Positions 45,608-58,337 are shown, counted from the stretch's first letter. The stretch: DNA of 64,000 bases from Agrostemma githago (GCA_958450325.1 OY288259.1:60600987-60664986); one strand, 5' to 3'. Numbers and translations are program-made. The notes: generated by a model from the sequence alone, not told the origin.

Positions 45608-47150
45608 TATGACATAAAAAATTTTGGGGCATTTTCGTCCAAAATTTATATTTTGAAGCAATTTTCGAACTTTTGAAAGTTATTTTTAACAAAAATTTGA
45701 AAAGAGAGTAAATTTTAAAATTAATCTTAAAAATGAGTAATTTTTAATTTACTCATAATATAATGGACTACGCTCTGTTCAGAAAAACCCGAGTAAAATT
45801 ATAGGTTTGATTGTTCGTCTAGCATAGCAGAAAGCAAGGGTACGTATGAGAGCATATTTTACAATGGACGATTTTTTCTCCATCACTATTCTCCACCTTT
45901 TTTTCTTCATCAAAAAATTCTTAATTACAATGGATGCATTTTTTTTCTCCATCATGGGACCCATAATTTTCCCAACTCAATTTTTATCTATCTACCCACT
46001 CATTTTCAATCAACTTTCCCAATCCATGACCCACCAAAACTCTCACATGGTCCACCAAAATTCTCCATGAAATTCTCCAAGGTGATGGAGAATTTCTCCG
46101 TTCTCCACCAACATGGAGACACTCTCCATTGTAAAAAATGGCTCTTCTCTCCATCACCTTACATGGAGAGTTTTCTCTCCATGGTAAAACATGGTCCGAG
46201 TGATTATTGTTTGAAATTGTGGTGATACTTTTCCTTATTTTCTGCTCAAGCAACTCACAAATCACGACTTATGCCAACAGAAAAACAAACCATTAATGTG
46301 AAGACCAAATATACAACATAACGTAACTGAAGACAGAGGTATCCTAGACAATAAATCTTAGATTCGAATGGACAAATGATCAAATAAGACCGTTAACATT
46401 GTATTTCCTGACCAAACATTGGAGCATGTTATTTTCATTTTTTAACGATAGCAATTTGAACTATGTTAGTACTACCATAAAACGGTTTTAGTTCAATTAT
46501 TGATCATGATCGTAGGCAATATCAATTGAAGCCGATGCTAATCCCGATCCATTCATAACAAAATGAGCTTGTTCTACTTTTGACGTTTGTGTTAAGCGGG
46601 CAAATGAATAAGTTTTTTAAGCCCAACAGAATAGTGTTCAGTTAGTCACATTACAATAGAGATGACAAAAGATTTGAACATAAAACTTACAGTATTATTC
46701 ATAGTATTTTCGTCTTAGCTACTAGACTAATTTAAAACGGAAAATATCTTCGGTTGATTATATTGATTGATGGTGTACATTGAGTAGAATCAAAGAAACC
46801 ATTAAAATAAAAACAACACAAAATGATAAGCTTAAAAATTAAATGGAATGATCACATTAAGTCATTAATTAGCTCATAATTGTAATCATTGAAAATCTAA
46901 TAGCGACTTAATTACACAAGCGTCAACAAATGCAACAATCACAAACTAATCATGGCATTTTCTAAGTCGTAAAATGAATTTTAGAGATCCGATTCAATGT
47001 TATTAATTATCAAATATTTTATCCAACCTATTAAATTAACCGATTTTATATCAGATAAATTCTGAGACCGGTTAACCAAGAACCCAAATCCGTCGATTAA
47101 ACCAATTAGAAGGGTTACATACATGGCCATTTTTCAGGTTTTGGAACGGA

Positions 47151-47182
<32 letters not shown>

Positions 47183-47317
47183 CTTTGGTCACCAATTTTT
47201 TGGAAACTCAAAGACCGGACTGCGGTTTGGTACGATTTGGACTGGATGGTCCAATTTACCGACCATATCACTTTTTCTTTTTGAAACTCATACACAAAAC
47301 TACATAAAATAGAAAAT

Positions 47318-47618
47318 GATATTCTACACGATACCCCTATATTTTTTTTACTCAATATTCTATGTGGTATCCCTCATTTTGATCAAAATATTTTTAATTT
47401 ACGATAACTCTTAGATATGAATTTCAAAAGAGAAGACTTTAAATTCAAATTGAAGATCTTTTACAAACGATCAGTTTGGACAAAAATCATCACTTTCAGA
47501 ACTCGGGATAAAAAGTTATGATTGATCAAAGTTTATTCAGTTAAGGTTATTTTGACTAAAAGAACGGGTACCACATAAAATATAAAAAACCATAAGAATA
47601 TATACCGCGTAGAATATC
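47318..47618. mobile_element. MITE related to the 40.25-kb element
   Basis: Begins GATATTCTACACGATACC and ends with GGTATAT...CGCGTAGAATATC-type complement (ATATACCGCGTAGAATATC). An internal pair GTGGTATCCC / GGTACCACAT continues the inverted similarity. No exact target duplication was found. Confidence 0.55.
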
Positions 47619-47846
47619 CCAAATAGAAAAGACGTATTTAGTTATTTAGACAGATTTTTGGACTTTCGAAATTCAAGTCACAGTTACGAAAACCGTTTCA
47701 AATTTGCGGTCCAGAACATGTCTTGCAACTCAAGTAATTAAAATGTAAACAGAACATCCCAATTTGATTACTTCCCCCAAATTATAATTTATAAAATTCT
47801 GCATTGATTGAAATTTGTTGCGTGTAAGCAATCAAATCAAATTCAC

Positions 47847-47854
47847 TATAAATA
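47847..47854 (+). promoter_or_regulatory. Probable TATA box of the DUF7722 gene
   Basis: TATAAATA lies 58 bp upstream of the ATG at 47905, with an A-rich leader between. Confidence 0.5.
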
Positions 47855-47904
47855 ATACCAACATTTCCAATTCTTCCTGAAACTCCAAAAAAGTGAAGAG
47901 AAAA

Positions 47905-48228
47905 ATGGGTTTAAAATGGGTTTTGAACTCATTTTTCAGTCAAACACTTGTTACATCAACTGAACAAACTCAAACTACCCTCAAAACCGACTCACTGGAC
48001 ACAGCGAATGCTATAAACAGCGACAGCAGCAGCAACAGCAACGACAGCAGCGGCTTTGGGGTGCCAGTGAATTACCCGCGATACAAAAAGTCGGATTATG
48101 AGGAAATGGAGGAGTGGAAGGTGGAGATGTTGTTGAGGCAGTACGGGCTCGAACATCAGATTAAGGGGAGTGTTGAAGAAAAGAGGAAATTCGCAATGGG
48201 AACGTTTCTGTGGCCTGACCAACTCTAA
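47905..48228 (+). CDS. Small plant protein with DUF7722-type domain
   Basis: Single exon, 107 residues, starting MGLKWVLNSFF. The first 50 residues are Ser/Thr/Asn-rich. The C-terminal 55 residues are the conserved part: VNYPRYKKSDYEEMEEWKV, then LLRQYGL and EKRKFAMGTFLWPDQL. Plant proteins ending in this short domain are annotated as DUF7722, and no function is known to me. The ATG at 47905 is preferred because it is the first in-frame ATG and sits a normal distance below a TATA box. The gene stands alone in a transposon-rich region. Confidence 0.8.
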   Translation: MGLKWVLNSFFSQTLVTSTEQTQTTLKTDSLDTANAINSDSSSNSNDSSGFGVPVNYPRYKKSDYEEMEEWKVEMLLRQYGLEHQIKGSVEEKRKFAMGTFLWPDQL

Positions 48229-48315
48229 CTCGATTGATTAATTAATTAATTAAACCTGTGTTTATGATCATATTCATATTCATACATCCTATGTCGTCAC
48301 ATTCGCTTATTATTA

Positions 48316-48405
48316 CCCCTCCGGACACTATTTTTTGCCCCACTTCATTAAAATACTCCTCACATATATTGGGCTAGTGGGGCAAAAAATAGTGTCCGGA
48401 GGGAG
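48316..48405. mobile_element. Stowaway-like MITE
   Basis: TA-flanked (48314-48315 and 48406-48407), with ends CCCCTCCGGACACTATTTTT and AAAAATAGTGTCCGGAGGGAG. The arms pair over about 30 bp, so the whole element is a hairpin. Confidence 0.85.
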
Positions 48406-49482
48406 TATTTTTTTGTAAGAATATAAATATATAATCATGGGAAATAAATGGCGGCGTCTACGTGTGTGTATTTGTCAGTCGATAATATGTTTTGAAATTC
48501 GATCTAGAATATAATGAAAAATTCGTACGAGTAGTATTTTTGTTTGATTTTAGCCAAAACTTAATCTAAGTTATTTATTTATTCAGTAGGATGACATTTT
48601 GCAGAGTGCACATCAATGAGAAATACCCAATTCTCATCTTCCACTTTTTCACCTTTTTTCTATCCTATCCAACATTCACCTCACCTTTCCAATAACTCTT
48701 AAATTTTTTCCAAAAGCATCCCACGTCAACAAGAATTCATTTCTCACTCTTTCTCTTACTTTTTCATACCCCACCATATCCACCTCAATAATTCATCCAT
48801 TTACATTTAATTAAAAAATAATTATTGTTAACTTTTAATTAATAATTATTATTAACTTTTAATTTTTGGTTCGTTATCGAGTTTATAAATATATATTGGA
48901 CTTTTAATGTTTGAGATGGGAAATTGTCCGTTCTTTAATTTTATTGGGTCGCGTTCAAATCGGGTTGGGGTGAGGTTCAGTTCGTCAGTCATCGGGGTCT
49001 ATCGGGTAGCAGGTAACATGCAACTCAGGTTGGGTCGGTTTTGTGTGACTGTATTTTCGAGTGAGTCACACGTGTCTACTGATAACCCGTAAGTAACTAA
49101 AATAATACTCCGTGAATGTATATTCGTATTGAGCTTAGTTAATTAAATACATTTACTTAATCGAAGATTAACCATACTAATTACGTATATAATAATAAAC
49201 GATGTTTAGCCATTAAATACGTACACATTTTTTGTTTTATATGAAATGATTATTTTAATATAAAAACAATGAAAAAGACTCCAATTTCACTATTGAAACC
49301 TGCAATTTTGCAGGCTGAGCAATTCTCGCACAGGCGAAATTCTCGTCCACTGTTTGCCATACTCTCTCTCCTCCTTTCTTTTTTTAATATTAAATCTTCA
49401 CTTTTTCACTTCTCACCCTCGCACCAAGTCTTCAATGTAGATGCCCTAAACGAAAGAGAACACTAACCTACGTGTATTTTGT

Positions 49483-49722
49483 TCCTTCCGTCCCAATGAA
49501 TTCTTTACGTTTGTTTTTTCACACTTGTAAGGTACATTTCATTTCGTTCATCTCTTTATTCACGTGTTATTAAAAATTCTAAAAATTTGATCATTAAGAC
49601 CATTCGAAAAAGATCTCACATAACCATATTTTACGTTATTTATTAGAATTATGTTCGAGATCAGTCCCCCTCATGAACAGTGCCAAAAAGCAAACGTAAA
49701 GAATTCACGGGAACGGAGGGAG
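49483..49722. mobile_element. Stowaway-like MITE, decayed left end
   Basis: The left end TTCCTTCCGTCCCAATGAATT pairs with the right end ATTCACGGGAACGGAGGGAG, and TCTTTACGTTTG pairs with CAAACGTAAAGA just inside. The left terminus has lost the canonical CTCCC and its TA. Confidence 0.65.
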
Positions 49723-49933
49723 TATATAGCACCGAATTTTTTTGAAAAAAAAAAGAAAAAACTTTTACAATCCATATGTTATGGAAATTGTTTGCTTTGC
49801 ATAGTTGGACATTGGGCCGAGATGGTATGGAAATTGTTTGCCCGGGTCTGGTACTTATATTGGTGAGCCCGGCCCAAAGATCCATTTTTTAAAGTCTAGT
49901 AGGGTTTTGTTTCTTTTTACGGAGTATTTGTTA

Positions 49934-50093
49934 CTCCCTCCGCTTCTTTATGATGGGAAAATAAAAATAGAGAAAAAGAAGTGGGGTCACAAGCGATAAG
50001 AATCACAAAATATTTACTAAAAAAAGAAACTGGAACATCTTAGTGAAGTTTCTTAAAAAGGAAATGTGGAAGATCTTAGTGAAGGAGAGGGAG
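49934..50093. mobile_element. Stowaway-like MITE
   Basis: CTCCCTCC and GGAGAGGGAG ends are flanked by TA (49932-49933 and 50094-50095). Confidence 0.65.
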
Positions 50094-53000
50094 TACTTTA
50101 GAAGACAAATTTTATGGGTTGTATTACTTGTATTTATCGTTTTATAGTTTCCGTGATATTTTATTTCCACAAATTCGCATATATGGAGTACGGAATACTC
50201 CATATGTTTTTATAAATGGAGGTCAACTGATAGGCGGAAAAAGGCTTGATAGGCGGAATATTATACTCTGTACATAACTATTATTGTACTTCGTAACATT
50301 TTTATAAAAATAATCTTAATTACGGTGTAGAAGTTTAAAACAAGAAACAAAAATAAACGAAATGATTCGATGAACATATATCTATAATAGAGCACGTACG
50401 GTCCATTTTTGAAATAAATTAAGAAAGACCTAAACGAACATACTCGATCTCCTATTTCAACCATATTCGTATCATTTACATGTGATCGAAAATGAATGAA
50501 ATATTCCATATTAATTATGTCGGTATAATGATTTTCACCTTTTGGAGAATGTTCTTTCCGTCTTATCCAATAGTAGTTGCTTGAGTTTGAAACTTTCTCA
50601 CATAAAATAGGAATACAGAGTACTATATATAAATTCTTCTTTTCGCCTTAATCAATTGTTGATATCTGAATACGTGAATATTATTTATCCATAATATTGG
50701 ACTACTCGTTCTAAGTTTAAACCCGTCTCAAACAAGAATCGTGTTATATCTATAACAATATAGGGCTCCATATAACTACTCAAATCTTCTTAAAAGAACA
50801 CATTAATGAGCCGATCGAGCAAGGACTTTTCATATACTCCCTAGTTTACATAAAGAGTAGTCACTAGCTCACCAACATCATGTTATGAAATACTCCATGA
50901 AACACACCACGTGCAAATGTGCAATAGCCCTACAAAATATGACATATATTTGTGGATTATAATGCTCAAAAATGATATTACATGCACGTAAATTAAATTC
51001 CAAGCATCTACACAATTCCAATACACAACAACATGTAAATTACAAAACGATAAATTTTAATCTAAATCGTTACTCCATTTATATTTATCTCGTTCATTTG
51101 TTTATCTTTGATAGAAATACTCATCACAATGAATATAAAAGACAAAACAAACAAATAAAAGGACGTATCAGATTCATTTTAAACAATAAGAAACGAATCG
51201 AGTAGTACCCATATGCATAGGAGTTTATTACTCTGTATTAATTAATTATTTGATTAGTGTTAATTATAAAACTATTTACTCCGGTATCATTCTGTGTTCC
51301 TTCAAAGTATTTATCCTTAATGAGTTCGTGTCAGTTTTTTTTAACTAATGTTTCGATTAGTATACAATCGTTCACCACAGCGGCATACACCACTGTACAC
51401 TGACTTGGGGTGAGACAGTTTTTACGTTATGACCTTTCTACATATCCATTCGCTTGATCTGATTTTTTATAAAAATATGTATATCCATCGTAAAATGTGA
51501 ATTCGTTTTCGCTACCTTATTGACACGTTTGTAAACATATATACTGTGGGGCCCTTGTCACTAAACTTGCTTAATAACTTGGAGTAGTAAGGTTGCATGA
51601 TTGTTAATTTGTTAAGAGATGAAAATAACAGTAGAGGTGTAGTCAATTGCTTGTGTTACTCAAAATAAAAACATGGTTACAACATAAATTGGCTAGAGCT
51701 ATTGACTTTCTTGTACACTTCTTACACGTATTATCTACACCTTACAAATTAAATACCTCATTAAAACTTGGTCTCCGGACACAATATAAACTCGTCATTG
51801 TCAATAACGGGTTCTTTATGGTTCCAAGTTTACGTGGACCATGTTTTGATAGTATTCTAAACCAATCCAAAACGATAATTTATCAATTTTCAAGCACTTT
51901 TTTTACGTCTTTTTTCTACATTGCTATTGTTTCACCGATTAATTTGGTGCATACGATACCATGATCACATATAGATCGAGATAAGGCTTTGAATCCTAAT
52001 TATTTGGAATTTAAGTACTTAGTATAAGGTTTTGGTTGACATGATTCATCTATAAAATGATTTCAGAGCCAGCCGGGTGACAAAGGCTGCATGTTTGAAT
52101 TCTGGAAGCCTCTAACATCTCACAAGTGGAATCTCGACACACGATACAAGAATGCATGTACAATTGTACACTAACCACTTTTAAAGCATGCTGAATAATC
52201 GATTAAGAAAGTTTAATAATGAGGTTTTGGTTGAGATATTATCGAATATTGATGAGCATATCTACCAAATTGTTATCATTATCCATTTTTATCCTCTATA
52301 TTACTAGTATTCTTTAATATAATTTCTTTCACTTGTGTTAGTTTTCTTCGTTTTGTAGTAAAGCTTAGTTTTATTGTAATGAAGGAAGATGATGACGAGC
52401 TAGTGATCAAAAATGTGTTATATCAACTACGTAACAATATATATACTCCGTAACTCAATAAGTAAGAAAGTAACATTCCCCCTATCAGACTTACATACAA
52501 CTTATTATATGTGTATATATAATAACAATAATAACGCGATTTCACGATACAAATTCTTATTCGTGATAAATATATCCATCACAAATTTTGACAGGTCAAA
52601 TATTTATATACTGTATATGATTTTAAATAAAAACAAATCATTTACTACTTTCTATATATTCTGATTCATTTTTTTATCTCTATACATATAGATAATCTAT
52701 CACTAATTTGTGACGAATATACTATCACGAATATACATATAGATAATTTGTGACGAATAAAAATAAATTCTTGTTTGTACCGGAAATATCCGTTTTAAGT
52801 TTATGACAGATCAAATATGGGGGATAAGACAATCCCATGTGCCAAGGTGTAGGAAAATATTTTCAACATTTTTTTTTTCCTAATTAAATATATTTGACCC
52901 ATTTTAACGTTATGACGGATATCTATCAAACCCGTTCATTTTGGAAAAAGTTTAGTTTTACGTCAAGGCTGCTGAGAAAAGAACATTGAAAGTGGGATAA

Positions 53001-53171
53001 TATTCCTCACCAATCAAGTGCGATAACCAATCAATAACAAATGGAGGGAGAAAAAAAACATAAAAGCATGAATCTTACAAGTCTATATATAACAAAGATA
53101 TTTACACTTCTTAATCAAATATTAAAGCATAAACATATGCATAGTTGTATAGATATTAATTACCCATTGTA

Positions 53172-53462
53172 CTCCCTCCAGTCATTATTTATCGCCCCGC
53201 TTAGTTTTGCACATAAAATAAGGAATTGATATAGAATAGTAAAGAAATCATGGTGGGGTAGTGAAAAATGAATATAAAATGGTAAAGAAATGAATGGTGG
53301 ACCTTAAAGTGTAAAATTCAATGGCATTTCTTGTAAATAAAGGATAGAAAGAAGGATAATATGGTAAAAATGTAAGATATAAAAAGAAAGTATAGAAGTG
53401 GGGCAAAAAATAAAAACCTTCCAAATAAGGAAAGTGGGGCGAAAAATAGTGACCGGAGGGAG
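53172..53462. mobile_element. Stowaway-like MITE, about 290 bp
   Basis: TA-flanked, ends CTCCCTCCAGTCATTATTTA and TAGTGACCGGAGGGAG. The internal sequence (GGGGCAAAAAATAAAAACCTT, AGAAATCATGGTGGGGTAGTG) is shared, in inverse orientation, with the element at 61841-62131. Confidence 0.85.
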
Positions 53463-54253
53463 TAATATCATAGATAGATTTGTACGTACAACGGAGATAT
53501 TTATATTACGATTTATAACATATTACGGATTACTCTGTTTTATTTTCTTAACTCCTTGTAAAGTTACTAGTAATTTCTTTACAACTAAGTTATGAAATTA
53601 CCTTGGTTACTTAGTAAAAAAAAACATAATTACTCGAAGTTTAGTTCAGTAATTTTACAAAAGAGTAACTGATGACTATTTTTGTTTAACGGAGAACATA
53701 ATTAGTCGTATTAGCTGGGGGGAATCTAGCTAGTAGTAAGGAGTAGCCCTCGTTTCCCCAAACTTACAAAAAATAGTTAAATAAAATTATAAACTTTTAC
53801 TTTCCCAAAGTTCGTAAATATGAGACATTAACCTAAATATTACTCAATGGCAAAAAAAAAAAAAAATTAAAAAAATTACTCCGTACTATACAACATGACG
53901 AAGTTCGCTACCCTAAAATTTTTGTTCAAGATTTCGCCATTACGTATTAGAGTTAGCTTCGTTTTAACCATTAGATTAAGACATTTGACGTTACGTAAAA
54001 TAAACTTTCAACATGGAAGACTATTGAATTGAATTGACAAGGTAAGCCTAAGCACACTACTACCATGACAATACGTTGTTGTTTTTAAGTGGAAGAATGC
54101 AAAGCAAGTTGACACATTATTAACTCATCATTAAGTGTAGGACTGACTAATCATCTGATTTAAGGGCTTAATTACTAATTAGTGCCCTTTAATTTCCATG
54201 TGGTAGTAATATCTCCTGCGATTCTTAAGAAGATCGGTCATGTAGGTAGAAAG

Positions 54254-54461
54254 TATAGCTGGTCATGGGACGTACCGCCCGATTGGCCCGTCTCGTCCGA
54301 CCCGAATTTTTAGCGGGCTTGGACACAACATTTTTAAAAATATACAAAGGCCCGGCCTGCAAACCCGTCCCAAACCCGTCCCGAACCCGCTTGTCCGTGG
54401 GCCAAAATTTCACAATCAACCCGGCCCGTATCCAACCCGAACCCGCATATGATCACCTCTA
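54254..54461. mobile_element. Short hAT MITE (208 bp) with 8-bp target duplication
   Basis: Identical 8-bp copies of GTAGAAAG (54246-54253 and 54462-54469) flank a segment starting TATAGCTGGTCATG and ending CATATGATCACCTCTA. The right end equals that of the 1746-bp element at 25016-26761. The interior is GGCCCG/ACCCG-rich like that element's subterminal regions. It is the same family reduced to its ends, with a somewhat diverged left terminus. Confidence 0.88.
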
Positions 54462-55165
54462 GTAGAAAGCAAGTCCACCTCCCAAGACAGTAAACGTGAC
54501 GAAAACTCTACCACAAAGAGTTGATGACACCACAAAAATAACTCTTCCAAGTTTGTTGTAAATACTACGTACTACAATTGCCCTCCTTCCAAACAAAATA
54601 TTTAAAGGGGACGGTTTTATAATAAGCTTCTCGAGATTCGTGAATCGTGATTTGTGAATCCTGATTGAGATAATAAGATATCAAGTTTTTTCTCTAATTT
54701 AATTAATTTATTACCATAAAATAATGTCTGATGAGTATGGGAGGTCACACATCCCGAACTGCATCGGAGAAGCATATATCCCGAAAAAATCAAATTCAAA
54801 GACTAGACCAGCTAGGAGGGACCGGGACTCATATCAAACATGACCAAATTCATTTGCTAGGTTCAATTTTTCCTAAGCCAAACAAGACGCAAAGACTTAT
54901 AATACGAAGTAGTATTTTTTTTATATTTCCATGTGAACCGAATCGATTTGATTTACCAATATGGACCAGCTTTTGAACACCCTATTAGTGTGACTAGCTG
55001 AAAAATGACCAATAATTCATGTAACACAAATATATTGCATCACATAGTTCCACAAGTGTACTTAAGATTTGTTATCAAAGGACCTACACATCTCATAATA
55101 CACAAGGGCAAACATGTCATTTCACTTGATATATCAGGTGCTTTAATTTTGAGTATTTTGATCCT

Positions 55166-55173
55166 CTATATAA
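55166..55173 (+). promoter_or_regulatory. Candidate TATA box of the DUF4408/DUF761 gene
   Basis: TCTATATAAGG lies about 100 bp before the first ATG (55269) and would give a 5' UTR of about 70 bp. A second candidate, TATAAATA at 55245-55252, is only 17 bp before that ATG and would favour the downstream ATG at 55308. Confidence 0.4.
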
Positions 55174-55268
55174 GGAAACTATACTTTGAGGAACTACCAA
55201 CCAACCCTTTTAAGCTCAGATATCTCCCAAGTTTCCCTACTTACTATAAATAAAACACATACAAATAA

Positions 55269-56060
55269 ATGCATAAAAAACAACAAAAAAACATCTTGAA
55301 AAAAAACATGAAGCAACAACAAGTACTTGTATCTTTATTTCATATGTTTGTGAAGAAAACAAGACAAATAATCTTACCCTTTTCATTGTTTTCTTTCATG
55401 TTTTTGCACCCTTTTTGGCTTCCTTTCATGCAATCTCTTACATCCACCTTCTCAACATTTTATGTCCAAATTGTTTCCATTGTGGGTGATAAGAACTACA
55501 TATTCCTCCTATGTAATGGGATTTTAGTGTTTGTCGCTAAGTACTCGTGTCAGACACTCGACACTGGACGTTCATCATCATCTGATGAGAAGTCGAGTTT
55601 GTATTACCCATCGGTGAGCCAGAAGTCGACTCTCGTGGATGATGTTGTCGTGTGTGAGTACAAGCATGATTTCATACATGTAGATGATCAAATTGTACTA
55701 AAAGAACAAACACAATTACAAGAAATACATGAACCTGAACCTGAACCTGAACCAGAACAAGAACATGAACACGATGAAAATCATGAAGAAGACAACGAAG
55801 AAGAAACTACTCGTATGTATGAAAACTTTTATGAGGAAGATCAAAATGAAGAACATCAACGTTTTCGAGCATTATTCGAGGAAGATCAACAAGTAGAAGA
55901 GGAGGAGGAAGAAGAATATAAAGAAGAGAATAATGAAGAAGAAGAAGATAATATTGGAAATATGAGTACGGAGGATTTAAACAGAAAATTCGATGATTTC
56001 ATAAGGAAGATGAAAGAAGAGATAAGATTTGAAGCACAACAACAACTTATCGTAGTTTAA
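55269..56060 (+). CDS. DUF4408/DUF761-type plant protein
   Basis: Single exon, 263 residues (250 if translation starts at the second ATG, 55308). The N-terminal part has two hydrophobic segments, at about residues 35-65 and 70-90, which are likely membrane helices. The middle is extremely acidic: an EPEPEPEPEQEHEHDE run at about 150-165, then long Glu-rich stretches to about 225. The C-terminal 30 residues (MSTEDLNRKFDDFIRKMKEEIR, then EAQQQLIVV) are the DUF761 'cotton fibre expressed' motif, which in plants usually accompanies an N-terminal DUF4408. Function is unknown to me; several relatives respond to stress or pathogens. The Glu-rich tract length should vary between relatives. Confidence 0.82.
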   Translation: MHKKQQKNILKKNMKQQQVLVSLFHMFVKKTRQIILPFSLFSFMFLHPFWLPFMQSLTSTFSTFYVQIVSIVGDKNYIFLLCNGILVFVAKYSCQTLDTGRSSSSDEKSSLYYPSVSQKSTLVDDVVVCEYKHDFIHVDDQIVLKEQTQLQEIHEPEPEPEPEQEHEHDENHEEDNEEETTRMYENFYEEDQNEEHQRFRALFEEDQQVEEEEEEEYKEENNEEEEDNIGNMSTEDLNRKFDDFIRKMKEEIRFEAQQQLIVV

Positions 56061-56503
56061 ATTACACTACTAGGAAATTAAGTAATGAATGTTGGCTAAC
56101 GTTCAGTGTAACATACGGATCGAGTATATACTTAGTACAGTTAAATTTTGTTCTGTTATTATTGTTCTAAGGTTTTTCTTTGTATAGGTTGGGGTAAAAC
56201 GGTTTCATACTAATTAAATACTCCGTATGAGTAATATGGAGTACATATAAAATAAGATTGTCTCATACAGTACTACTTTAGTGTGAGACTTATCTCATAC
56301 AAAAATCTGTGATTTTTCTGTTATGTCGGTGCTTTGATTTTCATTACTATATACTTCGTAAATCTTTTTACTCCTCTTATCCCATTTTAGTCAGTTATTT
56401 ACCTTTAATTAAAATATTTCTCACAAATAATATTAAAAAATAAAAAATAAACAAATAATTGAGACTAAAATAACTAGTACTCCGTACAAAACATGTTTTA
56501 TTA

Positions 56504-56812
56504 GGGCTAAAGGCTCGCTTGGATGAGGGTAATGTTTCCAGGGTAATAATAGAGCAAAAATGAACTAGAAAATAACGATGATGTTAAACGAAAATAGAGA
56601 AAATGAGGGTAATCTAGCTTATTTGAAGGGGGAAAATTACTCCCCTCTCCCGCTAAGTAATGCATTACTCCCCAATGGGGGGTAATTATTCATTCCTCTT
56701 ATCTCTTTTACAGCATAAAATGCTAGTACAACCAAGCATTATTCTCCTTCAATTCTAGTTTATTTTAGTTCTATTACTCCCCTAATACATTAGACACATC
56801 CCAAACAAGCCC
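56504..56812. mobile_element. MITE with GGGCT..CTTGG ends
   Basis: Begins GGGCTAAAGGCTCGCTTGG and ends CCAAACAAGCCC. GAGGGTAATG and CATTAC-type words are mirrored inside. It is flanked by TTA on the left and TAA on the right. PIF/Harbinger or hAT origin is possible; the duplication is too short to decide. Confidence 0.5.
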
Positions 56813-56873
56813 TAAAAGACGAATAGTTCAACATATGAATACTAGGGAATACAGTAAATTATACACCTCCGTA

Positions 56874-56953
56874 TCTATATGTTCGTCCCCTTTCAATATA
56901 ATACTCCACCCATATATTAAATAAAGTGGACGAATATATAGATACGGAGGGAG
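56874..56953. mobile_element. Stowaway-like MITE, 80 bp
   Basis: TA-flanked, ends CACCTCCGTATCTATAT and ATATAGATACGGAGGGAG. GTTCGTCC pairs with GGACGAAT inside. Confidence 0.8.
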
Positions 56954-57478
56954 TATTTACTTGATCTGTTAAAAAAACTGGGCAGTATGCTTTTACACAA
57001 GAATGTGTAGCCTAAGCTACAAGGATGAAGGGCTACTAAAATTAAACACACATTTTTTTTTGTTTTTCCTTATTTCCTAATCGAGCTGAGTCAACTCTTA
57101 CTCCCTATTTTTTTTAAAGTCCTCAACATATGGGTCTAGATTACGATAGAAACACGAACCATTTTCCATTAGATTAATTTATGTTAAAAATAAATATTTA
57201 CGAATGATCATATTTTTATTCAGTCATACACAACGCCTCTTAAACGAGATATTAAACACCCAACAAATCACCAAAATGACAATTAAAAAGGTCCATATAG
57301 ACATTTAATAATCATCCAAGTATGCTTTTTTTTTAGTGATAAACATCTAAGTTTGAGTCTCACAATATACAATAATCCGAATGATAAATTTCATATATGA
57401 AATCGTCTTAATTAAAATTTAGGTAAATCATGTCCTAATTAATTAAGACCTTAAAAGTCTAAAACAATAAGAGTAACA

Positions 57479-57662
57479 CAAATTCTTGTTTGTGACGGAG
57501 ATATTCGTCACAGATGTATGACGGGTCAAATAGGTACCAAATAGGTGGGATGGGACAAAAGTAAGGTTGGTGGAACCTAGATAAATATTTGTCTTTTTCT
57601 CTCCAAGTGATACTTACTTGACCCGTCTTAAGCTTGCGACGGATATATCCATCGTAAGAGAA
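57479..57662. mobile_element. MITE with GACGGATAT words
   Basis: The left part reads CAAATTCTTGTTTGTGACGGAGATATTCGTCAC and then GACGGGTCAAATA; the right part reads TTGACCCGTC then GCGACGGATATATCCATCG. The two halves are inverted relatives. Similar fragments occur at 36.28, 52.54-52.80 and 61.34 kb. Outer ends are approximate. Confidence 0.5.
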
Positions 57663-57785
57663 ACCAAATGTAATTCTGTAAATGTAAGAGTAATTGCATT
57701 ACAATTTACTACTACCAGCAATTGTAATTGTTTTTTTTAGGGAGTAAATGAGAGGATTATTGAGGTATACAAATCATCCAAAGTA

Positions 57786-57977
57786 CTCCTCCGATTCTTT
57801 AGATTCGCAACATATTCCATATTTGGCAAATTCATTAGGTTTGCAACATTTCTATAATAGGTAGGTTTTTGTTTGTGTAAGCTTTTTACTTTATGGTGAG
57901 ACCCACCATCTCCACTCACAACCTTATTATTTGTGCAAATAGTAAACGTTGCGAATCTAAAGAATCGGAGGAGGGAG
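57786..57977. mobile_element. Stowaway-like MITE (GATTCTTTAGATTCGCAAC family), copy 1
   Basis: TA-flanked, left CTCCTCCGATTCTTTAGATT, right AATCTAAAGAATCGGAGGAGGGAG. The interior contains GGTAGGTTTTTGTTTG and GGTGAGACCCACCATCTCCACTC. The same element lies in opposite orientation at 59814-60002. Confidence 0.85.
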
Positions 57978-58337
57978 TATAAGGAATTTGGTGATGTGGC
58001 CGTATATAATTAGTGCACATTTTCAGTATAAACTAATGATATAATCATATAATAAGTCAATGGTCATATTTACGGCCACGCTATAATAACACCTATAAAT
58101 ATAATCACCAAAATTGATTTCGTACAACTAATCCCCATACTTAATTAATTAATTAATTACTAGATCTCTACGTCCTACACTGACATTAATCATTTTTTTT
58201 TAATTCACTTTCAAACTTACTGTACAACTCCGTATCAATATCCAAGTGTTCGTCCACTAGAGACACCAGATTAGTACTCCCTCTACCATTTATTTAATTT
58301 ATTGACTTCTAATTAAAATATTTCTCAAAAAAAAATA

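Larger units (their letters stand above)
44791..47846. other. Gene-poor region with small transposons
   Basis: No gene was found. It contains the MITE at 45161-45287, the Stowaway-like element at 45509-45607, a stretch of CTCCAT/ATGGAG words at about 45850-46200 that can fold back on itself (ends TATTTTACAATGGA and TCCATGGTAAAACATGG), and the inverted-repeat element at 47318-47618. The 24-base A run at 47158-47180 is simple sequence. Confidence 0.4.
48408..55165. other. Gene-poor, AT-rich region
   Basis: Nearly 7 kb without a gene that I can support. It holds three Stowaway-like elements (about 49483, 49934 and 53172), the short hAT element at 54254-54461 and remnants of the CACAAATTCTTGTTTGTGACGG family at about 52535-52800. 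The remainder is AT-rich with no family resemblance in any frame. Confidence 0.4.

Noticed and set aside
48907..49092. 61-codon frame in a GGGTCG-rich patch
   Set aside because: Composition matches the degenerate GGGTCGG repeats seen elsewhere, and no conserved motif is visible.
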